From Rhodanobacter thiooxydans (GTDB taxonomy: Bacteria > Pseudomonadota > Gammaproteobacteria > Xanthomonadales > Rhodanobacteraceae), in NCBI RefSeq assembly GCF_021545845.1, contig NZ_CP088923.1, forward strand, positions 1,612,001 to 1,676,000: DNA of 64,000 nt, written 5' to 3'. Shown here one piece after another: positions 1-11,853 of this stretch. The notes under the pieces are model-generated. The model searched no databases, was not told where the DNA came from, and saw nothing but the letters and a program-made list of their open reading frames with translations. Position 1 is the first letter of the stretch, and each line of letters opens with the position of its first letter. The translations under genes were made by a program, and so were the position numbers.

Positions 1-1
1 C

Positions 2-1189
2 AGCTTCACCCTGCACAGCGACGATCTCGGTTCGCTCGACATCGGCTCGCCGGTGTACTACCGGCGGATCCAGGTGGGCCGGGTGGCGTCCTACGAGCTG
101 GACAAGGACGGCAAGGGCGTCTTGCTGCACATCTTCGTCGACGGCCCGAACGACAAGTTCGTCACCCGTTCCGCGCGCTTCTGGAACGCCAGCGGCGTGG
201 ACGTGTCGATCGGCGCGAACGGGCTGAAGCTCAACACGCAATCACTGGCCACCGTGCTGGCCGGCGGCGTGGCGTTCCAGGACCCGCCCGGGCCGCACGA
301 CAGCACGCCGGCGCCAGAAGACAACGCGTACCAGCTGTTCGGCGACCAGACCACGGCGATGGCGCCGCCGGACGGTGCGCCGCACTACATCCGCATGCGC
401 TTCGAGCAGTCGGTGCGCGGGCTGGCGGTGGATGCGCCGGTGGAGTTCCTCGGCATCAACATCGGCAAGGTGGCGTCGGTGCGGCTGGACTACGACGAGA
501 AGACGCAGCGCTTCCCGGTGCTGGTCGGCGCGGTGGTCTATCCGCAGCGCCTGGGCGCCGCCTACGACAAGCTGGAGGCGCTGGCCAAGGCGCATGGGGA
601 GAACCCCGACCTGTCGCAGCTGATGGGCCACCTGGTCGAACACGGCCTGCGCGCGCAGGCGCGTACCGGCAACCTGCTCACCGGCCAGCTGTATGTGGCG
701 CTGGATTTCATCCCGAAGACGCCGAAGGTGGCGTTCGACCCGGCCGCGAAACCGCTGACCATCCCGACCGTGACGGGCAGCTTCGACAAGCTGCAGGAGC
801 AGATGGCCGGGATCGTCGACAAGCTCGACAAGGTGCCGTTCGACAGCATCGGGCAGAACCTGGACCAGACCCTGGTGGGGCTCAACCGCACGCTGAAGCA
901 GGTCAACGGCCAGACCCTGCCAGCGCTCAGCGACACCCTGCACGGCGTGCAGCGGACCATGGGCACGGCGAACGAGACGCTGGCCGGCGACTCGCCGCTG
1001 CAGCAGAACCTGGGCGCCACGCTGGAGCAGCTGCAGCGCATGGCGCGCTCGCTGCGCGTGTTGACCGATTACCTGGGCGGCCATCCGGAGGCGCTGGTCC
1101 GCGGCCGTCAAGCGGATCCGAAGCCGGCCGAGCCGAAACCCGTCACCACGCCCGCGGCGCTGTCGCCGGCGCAAGGGAGCAAGCCATGA
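2..1189 (+). CDS. pqiB: PqiB family MCE-domain intermembrane transport protein (5' partial)
   Basis: The reading frame is open from base 2, so the N-terminus lies outside the window. The visible part starts inside an MCE (mammalian cell entry) domain (SPVYYRRIQVGRV), followed by a second MCE repeat (AVDAPVEFLGINIGKVASV, near bases 420-480). The C-terminal third is helical (KLQEQMAGIVDKLDKV, LNRTLKQVNGQTLPAL), as expected for the coiled-coil tunnel of PqiB/MlaD-type proteins, and ends in a Pro/Ala-rich tail. The family carries lipids between inner and outer membranes. The stop overlaps the start of the next gene (ATGA), and that gene encodes the expected lipoprotein partner. Two or more MCE domains favour PqiB or YebT over MlaD. 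Confidence 0.88.
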   Translation, partial: SFTLHSDDLGSLDIGSPVYYRRIQVGRVASYELDKDGKGVLLHIFVDGPNDKFVTRSARFWNASGVDVSIGANGLKLNTQSLATVLAGGVAFQDPPGPHDSTPAPEDNAYQLFGDQTTAMAPPDGAPHYIRMRFEQSVRGLAVDAPVEFLGINIGKVASVRLDYDEKTQRFPVLVGAVVYPQRLGAAYDKLEALAKAHGENPDLSQLMGHLVEHGLRAQARTGNLLTGQLYVALDFIPKTPKVAFDPAAKPLTIPTVTGSFDKLQEQMAGIVDKLDKVPFDSIGQNLDQTLVGLNRTLKQVNGQTLPALSDTLHGVQRTMGTANETLAGDSPLQQNLGATLEQLQRMARSLRVLTDYLGGHPEALVRGRQADPKPAEPKPVTTPAALSPAQGSKP

Positions 1190-1812
1190 TGCGTAGCGCA
1201 AGATATCTGCCGGGCGTGGCGGCGGCCCTGCTGCTGGCGGCCTGCGCCTCGGCGCCGTTGCACTACTACACGCTCGTTGCGCCGGCGGACGAGTCTGCCG
1301 GCAGCCGGGTAGCGCCGGTGGCGGCCGCGCCAGCGCTGCCGTTCGAACTGCTGCCAGTCGGCGTGCCGGCCCAGGTCGACCAGCCGCAACTGGTGGTGCG
1401 CGAGGGCGACCAGGGCGTGGCCCTGCTCGGCAGCGAGCGCTGGATCGCGCCGCTCGGCGACGAGGTGCGCAGCGCGCTGTCCGCCGACCTGGCGCGCGAG
1501 CTGCACAGTGCGGACGTCAGCGGTCTGCCCGGCAACGACAGGCCGCTGCTGCGGATCAAGCTGGACCTGCGCCGGTTCGATTCCGCGCCCGGCAGCTACG
1601 CCCTGGTCGAGGCCGCCTGGAGCGTGCGCCTGCTGCATGGCGAGCGGCCCGTCACGCTGGCCTGCACCAGCCGGGTCGGCGAGACGGTGGGCCCGGGCTA
1701 CGCCGCGTTGGTGCAGGGCCACCAGCGCGCGATCGCCCGGCTGGCGGCGCAGATCGCCGGCGTGGCGCGCACGCTTGGCGGCGGTCGGGCCGCGGTCTGC
1801 CCGAGCGGCTGA
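1186..1812 (+). CDS. pqiC: PqiC-type lipoprotein (ABC transport auxiliary lipoprotein family)
   Basis: This 208-residue protein has a lipoprotein signal peptide with lipobox LLLAAC at about residues 14-19, followed by the typical YYTLVAP start of the PqiC/YmbA domain. In the PqiABC system the outer-membrane lipoprotein PqiC docks the PqiB needle and completes the lipid path across the periplasm. The start codon overlaps the pqiB stop (ATGA), which implies translational coupling. The motif LVVREGDQGVALLGSERWIAPL matches the conserved core of the family only in part by eye: the PQLVVR and ERWIAPL blocks are clear. Function follows from family and neighbour. Confidence 0.85.
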   Translation: MMRSARYLPGVAAALLLAACASAPLHYYTLVAPADESAGSRVAPVAAAPALPFELLPVGVPAQVDQPQLVVREGDQGVALLGSERWIAPLGDEVRSALSADLARELHSADVSGLPGNDRPLLRIKLDLRRFDSAPGSYALVEAAWSVRLLHGERPVTLACTSRVGETVGPGYAALVQGHQRAIARLAAQIAGVARTLGGGRAAVCPSG

Positions 1813-1850
1813 AGGCCCGCCAGCTTGGCGCCCGGCCTGCGCTGGGCTAG

Positions 1851-5280
<3,430 letters not shown>

Positions 5281-5281
<1 letters not shown>

Positions 5282-6291
5282 TGCCGCTCAGTCCCGGCCA
5301 ATGGCAGAAGGCGCTGGCGGCGGACAGCCTGCAGCCGGTCTACCTGCTCGCCGGCGAGCAACTGCTGGTGCTGGAAGCCGCCGATGCGCTGCGCGCGCAG
5401 GCGCGCAAGCTGGGCTACAGCGAGCGTGAAGTGCTCGAGGTCGGCCAGCATTTCGATTGGAACGACCTGGCCCGTGCGGCGGCCGGCATGTCGCTGTTCG
5501 CCACCCGCCGGCTGCTCGACCTGCGCCTGCCCACCGGCCGCCCCGGCATCGACGGCGCCAAGGCGATCGGCGCGTTCTGCGCCGATCCGCCGCCGGACGT
5601 CACCTTGCTGATCACCGCGATGGAGTGGAGCAACAAGCACGACGGTGCCTGGAGCAAGAAGCTCGACGCCAGCGGTGCGATGGTGGTGTTCAACTCGCCG
5701 CGACCGGACCAGTGGGGGGCGTGGCTCGGCGCGCGGCTCGCCTCGCGCGGACTCACCGCCACGCCCGACGCGGTGGCGCTGCTGGCCGAGCGCGTCGAAG
5801 GCAACCTGCTGGCCGCGGCGCAGGAGGTCGACAAGCTCGCCGTGCTGCACGGCGAGGGTCGCGTCGATGCCGCCGAGATGGAGAACCTGGTCGCCGACAG
5901 CGCCCGCTACGACGTGTTCAAGCTGACCGATGCCGCCTTTGCCGGCGACGGCGCGCGTGCGCTGCGCATCCTCGCCGGGCTGCGTTCCGAGGGCGACGAA
6001 CTGCTGGCGCTGATGGGCTGGCTGGTCAACCAACTGCAGCTGGCGTTGCGCCTGGCCAATGCGCCGGACTTCGCCGCGCAGGCCAAGGCCGAGCACCTGT
6101 GGGACAGCCGCGCGCAGCAGTTCCGCCAGGCCCTGCGCCGTGCGCCGCGCGAGCACTGGCTGCAATGCCTGGCCCGCGCCGCGCGCATCGACCGCATGGT
6201 CAAGGGCCGCGAACAGGGCAACCCGTGGCAGGAAGCCGAACGGCTGGTCGCCGCCATCGCCGAACCGCGCGCCACCCGCGCGCTCGCCTGA
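5281..6291 (+). CDS. holA: DNA polymerase III subunit delta
   Basis: HolA is the clamp-loader subunit that opens the beta sliding clamp. The 336-residue length fits. Characteristic features are the N-terminal VYLLAGEQLLVLEAADALR, the RLLDLRLPTG segment of the degenerate RecA-like fold, and ALLAERVEGNLLAAAQEVDKL in the lid region. The start codon overlaps the lptE stop (TGATG), so it is translationally coupled. The catalytic P-loop is absent, as is normal for delta. Confidence 0.95.
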
Positions 6292-6302
6292 TCGCCTGAT
6301 CG

Positions 6303-6342
6303 CTCCCTCCCCTGCGCAGCAGGGGAGGGCTGGGGAGGGGTA
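6303..6342 (+). repeat. Family A palindromic repeat
   Basis: CCCTCCCCTGC and GCAGGGGAGGG form a hairpin between holA and nadD, followed by CTGGGGAGGGG. It is the same family as the two copies inside leuS. It may attenuate read-through into nadD, but there is no T tract. Confidence 0.7.
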
Positions 6343-6348
6343 AAGCTC

Positions 6349-7005
6349 TTGCCACACACCGCAAACAAACCACTCGCCATCTTCGGCGGCACCTTCGACC
6401 CGGTGCATCTCGGCCACCTCAGCGTGGCATGGGAAGCCGCCGAACTGCTCGATGCCGAGGTGCGCCTGCTGCCGGCCAGCGTGCCGCCGCACCGCGCGCC
6501 ACCGATCGCTACGGCAGCGCAGCGGGTGGCGATCCTGTGCGCCGCCTTGCGCGGCCAGTCGCGGCTCACGCTCGACACCCGCGAGCTGGATCGCAGCGGG
6601 CCATCGTTCACCATCGACACCTTGCACGAACTGCGCGCGGAGCAGGGCGAACGCCCGCTGGTGCTGCTGCTCGGCGCGGACGCGTTTGCCGGCCTTGCCA
6701 CGTGGCATCGCTGGCACGAGCTGTTCGGCGCGGCGCATCTCGGCGTGCTGAGCCGGCCCGGGGTTTCCGCGGTACTGCCGGACGAGCTGGAGCGCGAAGT
6801 GGCCGACCGGCGCGTCGCCGACGCTTCCGCGTTGCGGGCGTTGCCGGCGGGCAAGCTCATCGAGCTGGCGGTGACGCCGCTGGAAATCTCCGCCACGCGC
6901 GTCCGCGAACTGCTCGCCGCCGGGCGTGACCCGCGCTACCTGCTGCCGGCGGGGCTGTTCGACGATCCCGCCCTGTTGGCGCCCTATCGCACCCCTGCCG
7001 TGTAG
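6349..7005 (+). CDS. nadD: Nicotinate-nucleotide adenylyltransferase
   Basis: NadD adenylates nicotinate mononucleotide to deamido-NAD in NAD biosynthesis. The nucleotidyltransferase motif GGTFDPVHLGHL is at residues about 12-23 and the ISATRVREL motif near the C-terminus. The protein has 218 residues. No ATG precedes the motif; TTG at 6349 is the only plausible start, just after the family A repeat. The TAG stop is the TAG of a GTAGGAGCCCGC REP sequence (7002-7013), so the C-terminus is defined by a repeat. In related bacteria rsfS and rlmH follow directly; here they lie about 11.9 kb downstream. Confidence 0.93.
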   Translation: MPHTANKPLAIFGGTFDPVHLGHLSVAWEAAELLDAEVRLLPASVPPHRAPPIATAAQRVAILCAALRGQSRLTLDTRELDRSGPSFTIDTLHELRAEQGERPLVLLLGADAFAGLATWHRWHELFGAAHLGVLSRPGVSAVLPDELEREVADRRVADASALRALPAGKLIELAVTPLEISATRVRELLAAGRDPRYLLPAGLFDDPALLAPYRTPAV

Positions 7006-7168
7006 GAGCCCGCGTCTTCCCCGAAAGCAGGGACGACCTTACGCTTGTCGCCCTTGATGACCAACGTACAAGGAGCGCGCTCGCGGGCGATGCTCTGCTT
7101 TCGCGAATCCCGAATCACCAATCCCGAATCCCGGCCCCAAAGCATCGCCTGCCAGCGGGCTCCTACGG
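7002..7168. repeat. Composite family B (REP) and family C repeat region
   Basis: A partial REP (GTAGGAGCCCGC, 7002-7013) ends nadD. A larger composite follows: AAGGAGCGCGCTCGCGGGCG near 7071-7090, then family C units (CGAATCCCGAATC, AATCCCGAATCCCGG), then the inverted REP arm GCATCGCCTGCCAGCGGGCT running to CCTACGG at 7168. That last arm contains the stop codon of the convergent PepSY gene. Confidence 0.75.
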
Positions 7169-8731
7169 CTGAGGGGCGGAAATGGCCCACACGCTGTTCG
7201 TCGCCCCGTCGCGGCCACGGCGGGAGGTGGCGCGTGCCAGTGCGGCAAACCCGGCAGCCAGCGCCAGTGCGCCAAGGTCGATGGCCAGCAGCGCGCCATG
7301 CCCGACCGCGGCGCTGCGCCAGAACCACCAGCCGGTGGCGAGGCCATGCGCCAACGGCACCAGCGCGGTGACGATCGCGGCCAGCCACAGCAGTTCCCGC
7401 GCCGCGCGCAGCGGTGCGCGCCACGACGCCCACAGCACGCACAGCGCCCAGCTGGCGAAGCAGACCCAGCGTTCGCCCGTTGCCGAGTTCCAGCCCAGCC
7501 ACGGCAGCAGCTGTGCTGCCACGAAGGCGGCCGAGACGGCCACGCACACGCCGATGCAGATGCCCACGGTGGCGCGGGCCATCGCCAGCGAGGTGCGGCC
7601 CTGTTCCGTTTGCCGCCGCTTGCGCCGCGACTCGATCCACAGCAGGTTGCCCGAGTAGAACAGGAACGCGCCGCCCAGCCCGAGCAGAAAGTACAGCCAC
7701 TGCACGACGACATTGCCGTAGTCGCCGAAATGCAGCGCGTACACCGCGGCCAGGGTGGCGTGGTTGGCGTCGCGCGCGCCGGGCAACTGGGTGGCGAGCA
7801 TGCTGCCGTCGACGGCAGCGAGCGCCACCGCGCCGCTGCCCAGTCCATGCGACGAACGGCCGGTGACCTCGACCACCGCATGCGCATCGCCGGCATGCGC
7901 CAGCTTGAGGTAACCCGGCTCGAAATCGGCGACGCCGTGTTCGCGCGCGACTTCGATCGAGCGCGCATGCCAGCTCGCCAGTGGCGACAGGGGCCTGGCG
8001 ATATCGGCTTTCTGCACAATCGGTGCGGTATCCATCGCTGCGGGCGACGCGGCCATCAGCTTGCTGTCGTAGATCAGCGGGTTCAGCGCGAGCATCAGCA
8101 CGAACAGCAGGCACAGCAGTGCGCCGGTAACCGCGAACATGATGTGGAACGGCAGGCTGAGCACGCCGATCACGTTGTGCGCGTCCTGCCAGAAGCGCTT
8201 GAGGTTGCGTCCGGGGCGCAGCGCGAACAGGTCCTTGGCCAGTCGCGGCAGGTGGATCACGAAGCCGGACACCAGGGCGACGCCGTACAGCAGGCTGACC
8301 AGTCCCATCAGCCAGGTACCGACGAGAGGAAGCCCCAAGGTGTAGTGCAGTTCGTTGATGAGTTCGGGCAGGCTGGCGCCCGGTGGTGTCGGGCTGCCGG
8401 CCAGGTGATCCGGCGTGGCGAATTGCCAGGTGCCGTGCGCGTCCAGCCAGTACGCGGTGGGCTGCGCCAGTTCGTAGCCGGGGAAAGTCATGCCCAGGTG
8501 TTCGCGCGCTTGCGGGTGGCGCGCCAGCACACCGTCGAGCAGGCGCTGCGCGTCGTCGAGCGTGGCCGGGGCGGCGTCGACGGCCTGCGGCGTCGACCAC
8601 TGCTGCAGGCCACGATGGAACACCGTGATCGCCCCGGCGTAGAACGCCACGAACAGCGCGAAGCCGGCAACCATGCCCATCCATGAGTGCAGCGTGGTGA
8701 AGGTGCGCAGGGTGGCGGGTTTCAGCTTCAT
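7163..8731 (-). CDS. PepSY-associated transmembrane protein, iron-uptake operon
   Basis: This 522-residue inner-membrane protein has an N-terminal signal-anchor (LHSWMGMVAGFALFVAFYAG), PepSY-type regions, and several later membrane helices, for example WLYFLLGLGGAFLFYSG. Related proteins (PiuB/FoxB-like) sit in siderophore operons and are proposed to reduce or release iron at the inner membrane. It is the last gene of the operon TonB receptor-DUF3325-DUF3649-PepSY; the spacing from the preceding gene is 10 bp. The stop TAG belongs to an inverted REP (…CCGTAGGAGC on the minus strand). Biochemical role is inferred from family and context only. Confidence 0.85.
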   Translation of the reverse strand: MKLKPATLRTFTTLHSWMGMVAGFALFVAFYAGAITVFHRGLQQWSTPQAVDAAPATLDDAQRLLDGVLARHPQAREHLGMTFPGYELAQPTAYWLDAHGTWQFATPDHLAGSPTPPGASLPELINELHYTLGLPLVGTWLMGLVSLLYGVALVSGFVIHLPRLAKDLFALRPGRNLKRFWQDAHNVIGVLSLPFHIMFAVTGALLCLLFVLMLALNPLIYDSKLMAASPAAMDTAPIVQKADIARPLSPLASWHARSIEVAREHGVADFEPGYLKLAHAGDAHAVVEVTGRSSHGLGSGAVALAAVDGSMLATQLPGARDANHATLAAVYALHFGDYGNVVVQWLYFLLGLGGAFLFYSGNLLWIESRRKRRQTEQGRTSLAMARATVGICIGVCVAVSAAFVAAQLLPWLGWNSATGERWVCFASWALCVLWASWRAPLRAARELLWLAAIVTALVPLAHGLATGWWFWRSAAVGHGALLAIDLGALALAAGFAALARATSRRGRDGATNSVWAISAPQP

Positions 8732-8741
8732 GCGGACGATC

Positions 8742-9005
8742 TCAACGGACCCAGCCGGACCGCTGCAACAGCCACAGCAGGCCCAGCGCGGACAACGCCA
8801 GCGCGCTCAGCCCGGCCCACGCGCGAGCGCCGCTGGAGAAGCGGAACGCGACGCAGAACACGCCGATCCACAGCGGAAAGAACGCCAGCAGACCGGCCAC
8901 CATGGTGGATTCCCACGCACCGGGCAGCAGCCAGCTGACCATGCCGACCAGCGCGGCGGCAAGGAAGAAGCCGGGCACGATGCCGGCGCTGGCGCGTGCC
9001 CACAT
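8742..9005 (-). CDS. Small membrane protein, probable DUF3649
   Basis: An 87-residue protein with three predicted membrane helices: PGFFLAAALVGMVSWLLPG, MVAGLLAFFPLWIGVFCVAF and a C-terminal one ending LLWLLQRSGWVR. In Pseudomonas and Xanthomonas siderophore operons a protein of this size and topology (DUF3649) lies between a DUF3325 protein and a PepSY protein, exactly as here. The domain assignment is from context and topology rather than a clear motif. Molecular function is unknown. Confidence 0.75.
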   Translation of the reverse strand: MWARASAGIVPGFFLAAALVGMVSWLLPGAWESTMVAGLLAFFPLWIGVFCVAFRFSSGARAWAGLSALALSALGLLWLLQRSGWVR

Positions 9006-9032
9006 CAGCGTGACTCCGGCAGATCGACGCTT

Positions 9033-9113
9033 CCGTAGGAACCCGCTGGCGGGCGATGCCCTTGCCCTGGATTTCCGAAGCGAAGAGCATCGCCCGCCAG
9101 CGGGTTCCTACGG
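9033..9113. repeat. Perfect family B (REP) inverted repeat inside the iron operon
   Basis: Arms 9033-9059 and 9087-9113 are perfect 27-nt reverse complements (CCGTAGGAACCCGCTGG...) separated by 27 nt. The unit lies between the DUF3325 and DUF3649 genes, so the operon mRNA would contain a very stable stem-loop there. It has the layout of a BIME-type REP pair. Confidence 0.85.
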
Positions 9114-9132
9114 CAAGAGGCGTGGAGTCTGT

Positions 9133-9432
9133 TCATCGCTCCTGCTCCGTAGCGGTGACGTGGGCGTCCGGCGTGCCGGCGCACCAGGCCAGGTACGGCT
9201 GCACGGCCAGCGCCAGCATCCAGCTGGCCAGCATCGCGCACAATCCGACGGCGGCGCCGAGTACGTCGATCCAGATCAGCAACGACAGCATGGCCAGCAC
9301 GATGCCGAGGTTGCGCGCGACACGCGGCCTGCCGCGCAGCGCGTTCCACATGCAATGCGGTGACGCGGCGTACAGCGCAACGGCGGACAATGCGGCCATC
9401 GCGACGGCTGCCATGCTCAGCCAGAAAGCCAC
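9133..9432 (-). CDS. Small membrane protein, probable DUF3325
   Basis: The 99-residue protein starts with GTG at 9432, four bases after the TonB-receptor stop, and reads MAFWLSMAAVAMAAL. It has about three membrane helices (LSMAAVAMAALSAVALYAA, NLGIVLAMLSLLIWIDVLG, LCAMLASWMLALAVQPYLAW). Size, topology and position fit DUF3325 proteins of siderophore-uptake operons. A longer frame starting further upstream would overlap the receptor gene in full and is less likely. Role in iron uptake is inferred from position. Confidence 0.72.
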   Translation of the reverse strand: MAFWLSMAAVAMAALSAVALYAASPHCMWNALRGRPRVARNLGIVLAMLSLLIWIDVLGAAVGLCAMLASWMLALAVQPYLAWCAGTPDAHVTATEQER

Positions 9433-9436
9433 GCGC

Positions 9437-11599
9437 TTACCAGCGGTAACGCGCGCTGGCGGTGACCGTGCGCTCGTAGCCGTAGTAGCACCAGTAGGCG
9501 CTGTTGCAGACGGAGACGTAGTCCTTGTCGGTGAGGTTCGTGACATTCAGCTGGAAGCGCCAGTTGCCCGTGTCGTAGTGCACAGCGGCATCGAGCAGGG
9601 TGTACGACGGCGTCTTCCAGTCGTTGTAGATGTCGCCGTAGTGGCTGCCCACGTAGCGCACGCCGCCGCCGAAGCCGAGCCCGGCCAGCGGGCCGCCGAC
9701 GATGGTGTAGTCGGCGCCCAGCGAAGCCTGCTGCTTCGGCAGCAAGGCGATCTGCTTGCCCAGCGAGGGCCGGTCGTTGCTGCGGGTGACCTTCGAGTTG
9801 CTGTAGGTGTAGTCGCCGTAGACGGTGAAGTTCGTGCCGATGTTCCAGCGGCCTTCCAGCTCCACGCCGCGCAGGCGCGTTTCGCCCTGCTGCACCTGGT
9901 ACAGGGTGTGGTTCGGGTCGATCGTCAGCGAGTTCTTCTGGGTGATCTGATAGGTGGACAGGGTGAGCAGGCCGTTGCCGCCGGCCGGCTGGTATTTCAG
10001 GCCGGCTTCGTACTGGTTGCCGGTGGTCGGTTCGAACGCCTTGCCGGCGAAGTCGGTGCCCACGGTGGGCTGGAACGAATGCGACCAGGAGACGTACGGC
10101 GCCAGTCCGTTGTCGAACAGATAGTTGACGCCGATGCGGCCGGAGAACGCATGGTCGGTCTGGTGCGCGGTGCTGCCGCCGAGCCGGTTGTCGGTGTCGG
10201 TCTTCACGCGGTCCTGGCGACCGCCGATGGTGATGCCCCAGCGACCAAGCTTGACCTGATCCTGCAGGTACACGCCCAGCTGCGACTGCGTCTGGACGGT
10301 GTGGCTGGTGTAGGCCGGGACGGTCACCGGGCTGCCGTAGACCGGATCGAAGATGTCCAGCGGCGGCGCGTTGAAAGCGAAGGCAGAGGCGTAGTCGTCC
10401 TTTGAACGACGGTAGTCGATGCCGGCCAGCACCACGTGCTGCACGTTGCCGCTGCCGAAGGTGTACTGCAGGTTGTTGTCGACGCCGAAGGTTTTGGTGT
10501 GGTTCTCGTTCGGGAACAGATAGCGCAGCAGGGTGCGCTGGTCGGCGAGCAGGCCGAACGCGCCCACGTTGGCGCCGTTGTTGTCGACGTCGGCCTTGCC
10601 GTAGCGCAGGTTCTGGTTGAACGCCAGGCCGCTGGCGAAATCGTGGTGGAATTCGTAGCCGATCGAGGCGATCTTCTTGTTGTAGTCGTTCTGGCCCGGC
10701 TCGCCGGTGAAGCGGTGGCGCGGGATCTTGCCGTTCGGGTTCGATAGCAGGGTGCCCGACGCCGGCAGGAAGCCGCCGCCGGAGGCGGTATCGGCCTTCT
10801 GGAAGCGCGACAACACGGTCAGCGAGGTGCTGTTGTCGGGCTTCCAGGTCAGCGCCGGGGCGAGGTAGTAGCGGTCGTCCTTGATGTAGTCGACCATGGT
10901 GTCGCTGTTGCGCGCCAGCCCGGTGAGCCGGTACAGCAACGTGCCCGAATCGTTCAGCGGGCCGCCGAAATCGAACGTGCCCTGGCGCAGGTCGAAACTG
11001 CCGAGCTCGACACCCACTTCATGCAGCGGCTGTTCGGTTGGGCGCTTGCTGACCATGTTGATCATGCCGCCTGGCGGCATCGCGCCGTAGACCACCGATG
11101 ACGGGCCCTTCAATACTTCCAGCCGCTCCAGCCCGTACGGCTCGATGCGGGTGAGCTCGGTGCCCGAGCCGGCCGGCAGGGCCAGCCCGTCCATGTAGCG
11201 TGCCGGGGCGAAGCCGCGCACCAGCAGCCAGTCGCTGCGCGAATCGGGGCCGTAGCCGCCGCCCTGCGCGCCGGCGGTGTACCACACCGCTTCCTCGATG
11301 CCGTGGATGCCGCGCACGCGCATCTGCTCGTCGGTGATCACCGAAACCGACTGCGGGATCTCCACGATCGGCGTATCGGTCTTGGTCACCGAATCGCTGT
11401 CCTTGGCGATCGGCGCGGTGACCTGCACGCCTTCGAGCGTGGTCGCCTTGCGTTGTGCGTCGTCGGCGGCAGCGGTGTCGGCGGCGTACGTCGGCGCCGC
11501 CAGCAACGCCAGCGCAGCGAGCAGGGGCAGGCTGGTCAGGGCCTGGCGAATGGCGCGCGGCAACGGCGCAGCGACGGAGGATGCGATCGGCAGTGGCAT
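9437..11599 (-). CDS. TonB-dependent siderophore receptor
   Basis: A 720-residue outer-membrane receptor. A signal peptide (ALTSLPLLAALALLAAPTYA) is followed by the plug domain: IVEIPQSVSVITDEQM, then GLERLEVLKGPSSVVYGAMP and GGMINMVSKRP, all diagnostic for ferric-siderophore receptors. The barrel ends with RTVTASARYRW, a C-terminal aromatic residue as recognised by the Bam machinery. The start at 11599 (ATG) is preferred to a longer frame because it puts the signal peptide at the N-terminus. A Fur-like box lies upstream at 11771-11789. It is the first gene of a four-gene iron-uptake operon. The siderophore cannot be told from sequence; no biosynthesis genes are nearby. Confidence 0.93.
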   Translation of the reverse strand: MPLPIASSVAAPLPRAIRQALTSLPLLAALALLAAPTYAADTAAADDAQRKATTLEGVQVTAPIAKDSDSVTKTDTPIVEIPQSVSVITDEQMRVRGIHGIEEAVWYTAGAQGGGYGPDSRSDWLLVRGFAPARYMDGLALPAGSGTELTRIEPYGLERLEVLKGPSSVVYGAMPPGGMINMVSKRPTEQPLHEVGVELGSFDLRQGTFDFGGPLNDSGTLLYRLTGLARNSDTMVDYIKDDRYYLAPALTWKPDNSTSLTVLSRFQKADTASGGGFLPASGTLLSNPNGKIPRHRFTGEPGQNDYNKKIASIGYEFHHDFASGLAFNQNLRYGKADVDNNGANVGAFGLLADQRTLLRYLFPNENHTKTFGVDNNLQYTFGSGNVQHVVLAGIDYRRSKDDYASAFAFNAPPLDIFDPVYGSPVTVPAYTSHTVQTQSQLGVYLQDQVKLGRWGITIGGRQDRVKTDTDNRLGGSTAHQTDHAFSGRIGVNYLFDNGLAPYVSWSHSFQPTVGTDFAGKAFEPTTGNQYEAGLKYQPAGGNGLLTLSTYQITQKNSLTIDPNHTLYQVQQGETRLRGVELEGRWNIGTNFTVYGDYTYSNSKVTRSNDRPSLGKQIALLPKQQASLGADYTIVGGPLAGLGFGGGVRYVGSHYGDIYNDWKTPSYTLLDAAVHYDTGNWRFQLNVTNLTDKDYVSVCNSAYWCYYGYERTVTASARYRW

Positions 11600-11770
11600 G
11601 GGGAACCTTGTGGACGGATCTGCGTGGATGGGCTGGCGTTTCGCGCGTGCGGCCGGTGGTGATCGGAGGCGACTCGCCTGGCCGGTTGTCGCGCGATGGC
11701 TTTTCTTATCTGCACCGGTCGATACCGGACGCAGGCGGGCCTGGGCGCCGCCCACCGCTACCGATCAGGT

Positions 11771-11789
11771 GAGAATGATTCTTATTGTA
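11771..11789 (-). promoter_or_regulatory. Fur-box-like operator of the TonB receptor operon
   Basis: GAGAATGATTCTTATTGTA matches the 19-bp Fur consensus GATAATGATAATCATTATC at 13 of 19 positions. It stands about 170 bp upstream of the receptor start in AT-rich sequence unusual for this genome. Repression by Fur with iron is the natural reading. Confidence 0.7.
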
Positions 11790-11853
11790 AAGATTGTCTC
11801 GCAGCACGACAACCGCGCCTACGGTGCGGCACGGTGTCGCGGAAGGGTGGCAC

